From contig OMUE01000118.1 in assembly GCA_900314165.1 (NCBI GenBank), positions 1 through 9,301 of the forward strand: DNA of 9,301 bases. Direction: 5' to 3'. Origin of the DNA: an uncultured Acidaminococcus sp. (GTDB taxonomy: Bacteria > Bacillota_C > Negativicutes > Acidaminococcales > Acidaminococcaceae). Shown piece after piece: positions 1-5,203 of the stretch. The position numbers and the translations under genes are program-made. A model generated the notes under the pieces. The model saw nothing but the letters and a program-made list of their open reading frames with translations. It did not search any database and was not told where the DNA came from. Each line of letters starts with the position of its first letter. The stretch's first letter is position 1.

Positions 1-60
1 TCTCAGTCCCTGGGTATTGAGATTAGAAAAAAGAAAAAAGAAAAAAGAAAAAAGAGATAA
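1..60 (+). CDS. possible C-terminal tail of an upstream gene (partial)
   Basis: Frame 1 is open from the window edge to a TAA at 58-60 and would encode SQSLGIEIRKKKKEKRKKR, a very basic tail. Frame 2 is also open, to a TAA at 65-67, and would end in EKRDKT, so the frame cannot be fixed from this fragment; frame 3 stops at 16-18. A strong hairpin begins 13 bases after the frame-1 stop, as expected at the end of a gene. The product cannot be recognised. Nineteen residues are too few to exclude chance. Confidence 0.3.
   Translation, partial: SQSLGIEIRKKKKEKRKKR
26..53. repeat. (GAAAAAA)4 heptanucleotide tandem repeat
   Basis: Four perfect copies of GAAAAAA followed by one more G. The unit length is not a multiple of three, so gain or loss of a copy would change the reading frame of any gene ending here. 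If frame 1 is coding, the repeat makes its lysine-rich tail. Confidence 0.9.
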
Positions 61-72
61 GACATAAAAATA

Positions 73-114
73 AAGTGACCGCAGGGTGCGAAAAATGTCA
101 TCCTGCGGTCACTT
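73..114. terminator. strong hairpin, probable terminator of the upstream gene
   Basis: AAGTGACCGCAGG at 73-85 pairs perfectly with CCTGCGGTCACTT at 102-114, and three more pairs (one G-U) extend the stem to 16 bp around a 10-base loop. On the plus strand only a weak T stretch follows (ATTATG). On the minus strand the stem is followed by TTATTTTTATG, a better U tract, but no minus-strand gene ends here. It most likely ends transcription of a gene entering from the left. Confidence 0.6.
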
Positions 115-120
115 ATTATG

Positions 121-480
121 TAGATACGGAATTTTGAACCATAAAAAATTTCTTATACCCACGAATTTACGGGCAGAAAGTCCGCAACTCCAGTAGTAAT
201 GCGGCTTGCCACGCATCTTAAGTTATGAACATAATTTTACATAATATATATTATAGGACATAAAATTTTGAAGTCAGAAGGGCTGCGTAATCTGCGCTGT
301 ATTTTACGTTACCTCATACATCATGCGTCATACGTTGATGATTGTTTTGGGTTCTTTATCTGTCAACCAGATTGCGTTTTCATAAATTTTCAAAATGATC
401 TTTTCGAGTCATTTATCGAGACACTCAGCGTATTTTGTATCACGTATTAGATATTATTGGATCTCAAAATTATCTTTATC
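121..480. other. AT-rich gene-poor stretch upstream of lexA
   Basis: No convincing gene is present on either strand. A 60-codon frame at 268-450 starts at TTG without a good ribosome site and has no recognisable composition. Visible elements are a possible stem CCGCA/TGCGG at 182-204, a sigma70-like promoter candidate at 206-235, a perfect 14 bp palindrome ATAATATATATTAT at 241-254, and three tandem copies of TATCTT at 471-488. It could hold a small RNA or a long lexA leader, or be decayed sequence; nothing decides this. Confidence 0.5.
206..235 (+). promoter_or_regulatory. candidate sigma70 promoter in the lexA upstream region
   Basis: TTGCCA at 206-211 and CATAAT at 230-235 are separated by 18 bases, each one mismatch from consensus. 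Transcription would begin near 242, at the 14 bp palindrome. It could give a longer lexA transcript or a small RNA. In AT-rich DNA such matches occur by chance. Confidence 0.3.
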
Positions 481-490
481 TTTATCTTTC

Positions 491-504
491 CAAACAAATG
501 TTTG
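491..504. promoter_or_regulatory. LexA operator (SOS box)
   Basis: CAAACAAATGTTTG fits the Gram-positive LexA box CGAACRNRYGTTYG with one deviation (A for G at position 2) and is nearly a perfect palindrome. Its right end overlaps the -35 hexamer of the lexA promoter, so bound LexA would block RNA polymerase. This is the usual autorepression arrangement. Confidence 0.8.
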
Positions 505-530
505 ACAGTATGTTGTAAACTTGGTATACT
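502..530 (+). promoter_or_regulatory. lexA promoter
   Basis: A consensus -35 TTGACA (502-507) and a near-consensus -10 TATACT (525-530) have the ideal 17-base spacing. The expected start is near 537, giving a leader of about 60 bases. An imperfect 18 bp palindrome (526-543, one mismatched pair) covers the -10 and start site. Confidence 0.85.
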
Positions 531-585
531 CTATATATAGTATGAATCTATGTACGGTTAGTACTAAGTCTGCCTATCTACATAA

Positions 586-597
586 AGGAGAACTCCT
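586..597 (+). promoter_or_regulatory. lexA ribosome binding site inside a small self-complementary stretch
   Basis: AAAGGAG (584-590) lies 7 bases before the ATG at 598, and AGGA (586-589) can pair with TCCT (594-597) immediately before the start codon. The four-base stem is probably too weak alone to block translation. The ribosome site fixes the lexA start. Confidence 0.5.
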
Positions 598-1236
598 ATG
601 ACAGAACATATCAATGTGGAAAAAGCTTCTATTAATGCCCGTCAACAATCTATTTTGGAATACATAAAAACCTATATTTTTTCCAACGGTTATCCCCCAT
701 CTGTCCGTGAAATCGGTAAAGCTGTTGGCTTATCTTCCAGCGCTTCTGTGCACAATAACCTGAAAAAACTGGCTGAAGCTGGATTCCTGAGCTGGGATCC
801 GGAGAAACCCCGGACTTATGGCCTGACCCAGGAAGAAAACTGGCGTAAGAAGGATATGGTTGCTGTGCCTCTTGTAGGTGCTGTTCATGCCGGCCAGCCC
901 ATTCTGGCTGTAGAAAATATTGAAGACACCTACCCTATTCCTTTTGATCTGTTAGGCTGCCGGGAAGACATCTTCATGATGGTTGTCGAAGGAGACTCCA
1001 TGAAGAATGCCGGCATCCTGGATCATGATTATGTGTTCGTCCGCAAACAAAATTATGCCAGCAACGGAGATATTGTAGTTGCCCTGATTAACGGCGAGGA
1101 AACGACCATCAAGAGATATTTCCGGGAATTGAAGCAGATCCGCCTGCAGCCGGAAAATGAAGCTTATCCTCCCATCGTCGGCACGGACAATATCCAGATT
1201 ACCGGCAAAGTCATTGCCGTGTTCAGAGGATTATAA
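598..1236 (+). CDS. lexA: LexA, SOS repressor and self-cleaving protease
   Basis: A 212-residue protein of normal LexA length. The N-terminal winged helix-turn-helix covers about residues 14-75, with YPPSVREIGKAVGLSSSASV forming the DNA-reading part. The self-cleavage site is Ala98-Gly99 in AVHAG, and the C-terminal S24 peptidase domain has the catalytic Ser134 (EGDSM) and Lys172 (TTIKRY). All residues needed for RecA-stimulated autocleavage are present. LexA represses DNA repair and damage-tolerance genes until DNA damage activates RecA. The upstream CAAACAAATGTTTG box over the -35 shows autorepression. The ATG is 7 bases after AAAGGAG. The gene stands alone, followed by two terminators. Identification is firm. 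Confidence 0.97.
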   Translation: MTEHINVEKASINARQQSILEYIKTYIFSNGYPPSVREIGKAVGLSSSASVHNNLKKLAEAGFLSWDPEKPRTYGLTQEENWRKKDMVAVPLVGAVHAGQPILAVENIEDTYPIPFDLLGCREDIFMMVVEGDSMKNAGILDHDYVFVRKQNYASNGDIVVALINGEETTIKRYFRELKQIRLQPENEAYPPIVGTDNIQITGKVIAVFRGL

Positions 1237-1260
1237 TTCAAAAAGTCATCCATATAACAC

Positions 1261-1302
1261 AAAACCCGTCAGACGCCTAAATTTCGTTTTTGACGGGTTT
1301 TT
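1261..1302 (+). terminator. rho-independent terminator of lexA
   Basis: AAAACCCGTCA (1261-1271) pairs with TGACGGGTTTT (1291-1301), with additional weaker pairs inside, and the stem runs directly into a T tract. It begins 24 bases after the lexA stop codon. Confidence 0.88.
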
Positions 1303-1335
1303 GCCATATTTACATATAGGTACTTATCCAAACCT

Positions 1336-1375
1336 AAAAAATCGCCTCTAAATTAAAATTTAGAGGCGATTTTTT
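1336..1375. terminator. bidirectional terminator between lexA and the AtuA operon
   Basis: A near-perfect inverted repeat: AAAAAATCGCCTCTAAA on the left mirrors TTTAGAGGCGATTTTTT on the right, giving about 18 pairs around a tiny loop. It has a U run at the exit on both strands. It lies 11 bases past the stop of the minus-strand DUF4387 gene, so it ends that operon and backs up the lexA terminator. Confidence 0.9.
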
Positions 1376-1386
1376 GCGTAGGAATT

Positions 1387-1692
1387 TTATACTTCCAGAT
1401 CCAACAGACTGACGTACTGTTGACCGCCATGCATATCCCGTTCATCCCGGGAACCCTCAATTGGGCGGCGAGGAAAGCTCAGTTTCACGACCATGATGTC
1501 CTGCAGATCAAATATTTTAATATCTTCAGCCTTCACTTGGAACAGGCCGGCAATTTTCTCTCTATTCCGCTCAAAGCAGGCAGCCACGGCATGAGTATCT
1601 TCCTGGCTGTTGCAGAACGCATCCATGGTCAGCCAGAACGGACCGGCGTTTTTACTTCTCAAATATTTGACGGTATTTTCAATTGTTGCCAT
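1387..1692 (-). CDS. DUF4387 family protein, AtuA partner
   Basis: A 101-residue soluble protein with no signal peptide or membrane segment. The N-terminal stretch with IRSKNAGPFWLT-like sequence (here LRSKNAGPFWLTMDAFCN, residues 12-28) is what I recognise as the DUF4387 signature; the rest includes a hydrophobic strand DIMVVKLSFPRRPIEGS. DUF4387 has no established biochemical role but is commonly encoded beside AtuA-family proteins, as here. It follows the AtuA gene by 14 bases, with AGGAGGA overlapping the AtuA stop codon and 8 bases before the ATG, so the two are co-transcribed and probably translationally coupled. I infer that the two proteins form one complex; the small one may correspond to the C-terminal domain of longer AtuA proteins, which is not shown here. 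Confidence 0.85.
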   Translation of the reverse strand: MATIENTVKYLRSKNAGPFWLTMDAFCNSQEDTHAVAACFERNREKIAGLFQVKAEDIKIFDLQDIMVVKLSFPRRPIEGSRDERDMHGGQQYVSLLDLEV

Positions 1693-1706
1693 TTTACTTT
1701 TCCTCC

Positions 1707-3062
1707 TCAGATTTCTTCTTCCGCAAAACGGACCAGTTCCAGCGGATCATCAATGGATACTACATGGAACAGTTTGAATTCGTAAATCTTGCCCCGTTCG
1801 ATTTCAGCCGGAGAAAAGGCAAAACCGAAAGACGGCATCTGCTTGCCCGGGAAAATGTTCAGGTGCAGCAGCAGAGGGTTGAAGGATTTGGCCACCTGGG
1901 TAGCTAATTCCTGAGTTTTGGCCGTAACGGTGAGTACCAGGCCGATTTCTTGCGGTATGTAACCTTCTTTTACAGGCAGGCCGGATACGGCATTGTAGCC
2001 ATAGGGCTTCAGGTTGAAATCATAGGTGTCCCGCGCTACGCCCATAGCAGTCAGTTTCTTGACGCCTTCGTCTGCTACAGCGTTCACAAAGGCCATGGGA
2101 TCTTTCATGATTTCTCTATCCCGGATGCCTACAAGAGAAATTGTCTGATAACCAACGGGCCCGGAGCCTTCCAGCTTCATGGTATAGGGCAGGTGAGTCA
2201 GGACGGTGCCTTCAACCCGGACTGTGCTGGCATCAATAGCGGTATACTTGGTATTCGTGGTATCAATCTGGATACCCGGTTCTGTCAGATGGATAGGGTC
2301 GGAGTTCTCATACAGCAGATGGGCAGAAACAGAGTAGGGGGACACGGTAGCACCTGGAGCCACGGCTTTTACGGTAAAGCCTTTTTCGTCCAATTCCAGG
2401 AACGCGCAGCCCTGGAGACCGGCACTGGTGCACAAGCCGCCGCATTCTGCGATCTTGGCTGCATGCCAGCAGCTGGCTTCGTCACAGCCCTTCATAAGAG
2501 GATAGAAGGACATAATCGCTGTGTCCGTGCTGCGGCCGGCTACGATGATGTCGGCGCCCATTTCCAGAGCTTTTTGATAGGGTTCTGCGCCGGACAAAGC
2601 CACAATGTGGCTGCATTCGTCAAAGGTTTCTTCCGTAATGTCAGGAGCCCCGGTCAGAGCATGGATTTTGCCTTCGGCATATTTCTTCTTCAAGACTTCC
2701 GGAGTTTGTTCCGTGTAGATTTTGACGATTTTCTTATTCGTAATGCCTTCTTCCTGGCAGATTTCTTTAATGAGGCGCACATTCAGGTCCACACCTTCAT
2801 TGGAGCCACAGGTGCCGGCAGAACCAATGGCCATAGGCACACCCAATTTATTGGCTCCCACAACCATTCTGCGCAGATCCCGTTTCAAGGCAGCTTCCAT
2901 ATATTTGCCATGGCCCGTACCCAGGTAATAGGGACCGGAGTCCGTAGAACCGGCATCGGAGCAGATAATATCCGGATTCAGAGCCAGCCCATTGGCAAAA
3001 GCCTCATCAGAGCAGCCCAGACCTACAGCACCATAGGGTACGAAAATTTTTACTCTAGTCAT
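1707..3062 (-). CDS. AtuA-family protein (acyclic terpene utilisation family, DUF1446)
   Basis: A 451-residue cytoplasmic protein matching the AtuA/DUF1446 family throughout. Recognisable segments are the N-terminal VKIFVPYGAVGLG, a CSDAGSTDSGPYYLGTG loop (34-50), IGSAGTCGSNEG (79-90), VAGRSTDTA (174-182), and HAAKIAECGGLCTS (200-213). The family is named after AtuA of the Pseudomonas citronellol/geraniol pathway, but many members are in bacteria without that pathway, so terpene breakdown should not be assumed. The reaction is unknown to me. It is shorter than the roughly 590-residue AtuA proteins, and the separate DUF4387 gene downstream may supply the missing part. The ATG is 8 bases after CAGGAGGT (3071-3078). 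A divergent LysR-type gene suggests substrate-dependent induction. Confidence 0.88.
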   Translation of the reverse strand: MTRVKIFVPYGAVGLGCSDEAFANGLALNPDIICSDAGSTDSGPYYLGTGHGKYMEAALKRDLRRMVVGANKLGVPMAIGSAGTCGSNEGVDLNVRLIKEICQEEGITNKKIVKIYTEQTPEVLKKKYAEGKIHALTGAPDITEETFDECSHIVALSGAEPYQKALEMGADIIVAGRSTDTAIMSFYPLMKGCDEASCWHAAKIAECGGLCTSAGLQGCAFLELDEKGFTVKAVAPGATVSPYSVSAHLLYENSDPIHLTEPGIQIDTTNTKYTAIDASTVRVEGTVLTHLPYTMKLEGSGPVGYQTISLVGIRDREIMKDPMAFVNAVADEGVKKLTAMGVARDTYDFNLKPYGYNAVSGLPVKEGYIPQEIGLVLTVTAKTQELATQVAKSFNPLLLHLNIFPGKQMPSFGFAFSPAEIERGKIYEFKLFHVVSIDDPLELVRFAEEEI

Positions 3063-3150
3063 TTTACATAACCTCCTGCGATTGAAATTTAAGTTCGTCC
3101 AGAGGACTCACTGACGTCTCACGTCTAATATCTAATTTCTTGATGATTTA

Positions 3151-3179
3151 AGTATACATTTTTCGTTCTATGCAGTAAA
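3151..3179 (-). promoter_or_regulatory. candidate promoter of the AtuA-DUF4387 operon
   Basis: Reading the minus strand, TTTACT (3174-3179) and TATACT (3151-3156) are 17 bases apart. The -10 is good and the -35 has four of six consensus bases, typical of a promoter needing an activator. The inferred start is near 3144, leaving a leader of about 80 bases. Confidence 0.55.
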
Positions 3180-3186
3180 ATACTAA

Positions 3187-3192
3187 TATAAT
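3187..3192 (+). promoter_or_regulatory. candidate -10 of the LysR-type regulator gene
   Basis: A perfect TATAAT on the plus strand. No good -35 is at 16-19 bases upstream (CGTTCT at 17). If used, transcription would start near 3199, at the edge of the palindrome at 3199-3220, so the bound regulator would repress its own gene. Confidence 0.35.
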
Positions 3193-3198
3193 CATATT

Positions 3199-3220
3199 TC
3201 CATAGCATAAATGTTATGGA
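3199..3220. promoter_or_regulatory. palindromic operator, probable LysR-type regulator site
   Basis: CCATAGCATAAATGTTATGG (3200-3219), extended by one more pair to 3199-3220, is a palindrome with a single mismatched pair (G3205/T3214). Its centre is about 65 bases upstream of the inferred AtuA transcription start, the usual position of the LysR-type recognition site. It lies between the divergent genes. The assignment to this regulator is inference. Confidence 0.6.
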
Positions 3221-3245
3221 TTGAAGAATACATCCCCATCATTCG

Positions 3246-3280
3246 TAGGGGCGCCCCAACCGAAGGGCGGTGCGCCCGCC
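3246..3280. repeat. GC-rich palindromic element in the LysR gene leader
   Basis: TAGGGGCGCCCC, then GGGCGGTGCGCCCGCC. GGGCGC (3249-3254) pairs with GCGCCC (3272-3277), and a smaller hairpin GGGCG-GTG-CGCCC (3265-3277) is an alternative. The GC content contrasts with its AT-rich surroundings. It resembles short TAGGGGCG...CGCCCGCC intergenic elements that I recall from gut Firmicutes. It sits between the operator and the ribosome site of the regulator gene. Confidence 0.55.
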
Positions 3281-3305
3281 AAATCCCTAAAAGGAGTTTA
3301 ACAGC

Positions 3306-4217
3306 ATGTTTAATGATAAGCAATTGCAATACTTTCTCTGCGTGTACGAGGAAAGAAACATCACTATGGCAGCAAAAAAATTATTTATAAGCCAGCCTGC
3401 TCTAAGCCGGGTCATTCGGGATCTGGAGCGCACTGTGGGTACGGAACTGTTTCTACGGGATAAGGAAGGTGTCCAACCTACACAGGCCGGCACTGTTTAC
3501 TATAAGTGCTGCCGCCAGCTTCTGAACATGCATCAGGATGCTTTGCGTAAAATCCAAGATTTACGGGATTCCAACAGTGGTTATATCCGTCTCGGTTTGT
3601 CCTCTCTATCCGGTGAGTTTCTTTTGCCAAAATTTTTAAAAGGCTTCCAGGCTGAATTTCCTGGGGTTGAACTTCGACTTACCGAAGCTCATATAAATCA
3701 GCTGAATAGTCTGTTGCTTCAGGGAACAATAGACATGGCATTAACGTATGATACTCAGGAACCTGAATTAGAATATGAAAAGATTTTAGAAGATCAGGTT
3801 TATGTAGACGCTCCGGAAAGCTTCTATACACACCAACCGGACTGGCACTACGGCTTTTCTAATCCTCCTCTCTCCCCTTCTCTTTTAAATGGGAAGCCAA
3901 TGATTCTTTTAAAGCCCAACAGAGGCATGAGGAGCATTGCAGATCGGCTAATTGATTCGTATCAGTTAAAGCCAAAGATCATCCTGGAAACAGACAGCAT
4001 GGTGCTGGCTCATAAACTGGTCCTCAATAATGAGGGATTCACACTGATTCCTAAGCTGATAAGCCGTGGTTTCTCAGACTCTGCTCAGGGAGTTTATTAT
4101 GAGCTGGAGCAGTATCCTATGTGCCGGACCCTGTACCTGGCTACTCGCCGACACACCTACCATACAAAAGCTCAGGAAGCCCTGGCTCGATGGATCAGGA
4201 AAGCAGCAGAAGAATAA
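3306..4217 (+). CDS. LysR-type transcriptional regulator
   Basis: A 303-residue protein of standard LysR length. The N-terminal winged helix-turn-helix occupies about residues 1-60 (LQYFLCVYEERNITMAAKKL, then FISQPALSRVIRDLERTVG and a beta wing around FLRDKEGVQPTQAG). A coiled linker helix follows at about 62-90, then a periplasmic-binding-like effector domain from about residue 93 (YIRLGLSS) to the end. The ATG is 9 bases after AAGGAG (3291-3296). It is divergent from the AtuA-DUF4387 operon with a 243-base shared control region containing a palindrome, the standard arrangement for a LysR activator of its neighbour. The effector is probably the substrate of that operon and is unknown. The alpha/beta hydrolase gene downstream in the same direction is separated by a repeat and need not belong to it. 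Confidence 0.95.
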   Translation: MFNDKQLQYFLCVYEERNITMAAKKLFISQPALSRVIRDLERTVGTELFLRDKEGVQPTQAGTVYYKCCRQLLNMHQDALRKIQDLRDSNSGYIRLGLSSLSGEFLLPKFLKGFQAEFPGVELRLTEAHINQLNSLLLQGTIDMALTYDTQEPELEYEKILEDQVYVDAPESFYTHQPDWHYGFSNPPLSPSLLNGKPMILLKPNRGMRSIADRLIDSYQLKPKIILETDSMVLAHKLVLNNEGFTLIPKLISRGFSDSAQGVYYELEQYPMCRTLYLATRRHTYHTKAQEALARWIRKAAEE

Positions 4218-4223
4218 GGCATC

Positions 4224-4276
4224 AAACCCACCACCGGCTACGCCGGTTCCCCGCCCTTAAAAAGGGCGGACTTAAC
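4224..4276. repeat. two-hairpin intergenic repeat, copy 1
   Basis: An element starting AACCCACCACC that contains two hairpins. Hairpin one is ACCGGC/GCCGGT (4233-4238 with 4242-4247). Hairpin two is CCGCCCTT/AAGGGCGG (4251-4258 with 4262-4269, AAA loop). It ends GGACTTAAC. The same layout recurs at 5110-5164. No T tract follows the second hairpin, so it is not a normal terminator. It starts 6 bases after the LysR-type gene stop. Confidence 0.85.
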
Positions 4277-4343
4277 CTCTTCCTTCTTCCCTACTAATGT
4301 GGTATCCTATACAAGGTATTTCATAAAAAGAGGCTAATAAATA

Positions 4344-5105
4344 ATGGAAAAGCATTTTGATATCAACGAACAGGGCTACAGCATCCGCTGCAGACTGTTT
4401 TACAGCGAGCATAATAAAACGGCTCGGACGTTTGAAAATGTAGTCATCGTGACTCATGGGTTTGGCAGCAGCAAGGAAACGGCCGGTACTGCCACGTTTG
4501 GGGAACATCTCGTTGCCAAATATAAGGACTTTGCCGCTCTGGCCTTTGACTGGCCCTGCCACGGCATGGACGCCAGGAAAAAACTCAGTGTAGCCGAATG
4601 CTTGGCCTATCTGACCATCGTCTGCAATTATTGTAAGAAAGAATTTCAGGCTAAAGCTCTGTACAATTATTCTACCAGCTTCGGCGGCTACCTGACGCTG
4701 CGGTACATCATTGAAGTAGGGAATCCTTTTAAAAAGATTGCTCTTCGCTGCCCAGGCATCCACATGTACGAAGCCATGGGCAACCATCTGTCCGATACGG
4801 ATTATGCCAAACTGGAAAAAGGCAAGGAAATCCAGGTAGGCTACGAGCGGAAGATGAAGATGGACAAGTCTTTCATGGACGAATTGAAAGCCTTTGATGT
4901 AACAGATCACGAGTATTTTGACTTCGCCGATGACATGCTCATCATCCACGGTACAAAGGATGAAATGATTCCTATCGAAGATACACGGACCTTCGCAGAT
5001 AACAATGTCATTGAATTCATCCCTGTAGAAGGGGCCAATCATCCGTTTCAGAACCCGAACCATATGGCCTTAGCCATTAGCAAGATCATTGAGTTTTTCA
5101 AGTAA
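4344..5105 (+). CDS. alpha/beta hydrolase (serine hydrolase, esterase/peptidase-like)
   Basis: A 253-residue cytoplasmic protein with the alpha/beta hydrolase fold and a complete apparent triad. The oxyanion-hole motif is VTHGFGSS (36-43), nucleophile Ser112 is in STSFGG (110-115), the acid is Asp206 in IIHGTKDEMIP, and the base is His233 in EGANHPF. The nucleophile elbow is S-x-S-x-G rather than the usual G-x-S-x-G. The cap region between strands is short (about 140-195). Substrate cannot be told; family members include esterases, acylpeptidases and cinnamoyl esterase-like enzymes. GAGG (4330-4333) lies 10 bases before the ATG, a modest ribosome site. TATACA at 4308-4313 is a possible -10. 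The gene stands alone between two copies of the same intergenic repeat. Confidence 0.9.
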   Translation: MEKHFDINEQGYSIRCRLFYSEHNKTARTFENVVIVTHGFGSSKETAGTATFGEHLVAKYKDFAALAFDWPCHGMDARKKLSVAECLAYLTIVCNYCKKEFQAKALYNYSTSFGGYLTLRYIIEVGNPFKKIALRCPGIHMYEAMGNHLSDTDYAKLEKGKEIQVGYERKMKMDKSFMDELKAFDVTDHEYFDFADDMLIIHGTKDEMIPIEDTRTFADNNVIEFIPVEGANHPFQNPNHMALAISKIIEFFK

Positions 5106-5109
5106 AAAG

Positions 5110-5164
5110 AACCCACCACCATCCTTACGGATGGTCCCCCGCCCTTGAAAAGGGCGGACATAAC
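5110..5164. repeat. two-hairpin intergenic repeat, copy 2
   Basis: The same layout as 4224-4276: AACCCACCACC start, first hairpin ACCATCC/GGATGGT (5118-5124 with 5129-5135), second hairpin CCGCCCTT/AAGGGCGG (5139-5146 with 5150-5157), end GGACATAAC. The first hairpin differs in sequence from copy 1 on both arms while staying paired, which is compensatory change. The second hairpin is nearly identical. Confidence 0.85.
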
Positions 5165-5203
5165 AAAAAGAGGGCTGTGATTTCACAGCCCCCTTTTTGT
5201 TAT
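5160..5203. terminator. bidirectional terminator between hydrolase and HD-domain genes
   Basis: ATAACAAAAAG then GGGCTGTG pairs with CACAGCCC then CTTTTTGTTAT, with one A/C mismatch and an ATTT loop. U runs are present on both strands. The TAA stop of the minus-strand HD gene (5200-5202) lies inside the outer stem. Confidence 0.9.

Noticed and set aside
268..450. 60-codon plus-strand frame upstream of lexA
   Set aside because: TTG start without a good ribosome site, cysteine- and phenylalanine-rich composition unlike the neighbouring genes, and no recognisable domain.
1157..1351. 64-codon frame overlapping the lexA 3' end
   Set aside because: It runs through both lexA terminators and has no recognisable product.
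1950..3071. 373-codon plus-strand frame opposite the AtuA-family gene
   Set aside because: It is the antisense shadow of a clearly identified family member, with no ribosome site and Gly/His/Phe-rich composition typical of antisense frames.
4249..4269. CCGCCCTT/AAGGGCGG hairpin as terminator of the LysR-type gene
   Set aside because: No T tract follows on either strand and the same hairpin recurs at 5139-5157 beside a genuine terminator, so it is part of a repeat instead.
4272..5063. 263-codon minus-strand frame opposite the alpha/beta hydrolase
   Set aside because: The plus-strand frame has a full catalytic triad; this is its antisense shadow.
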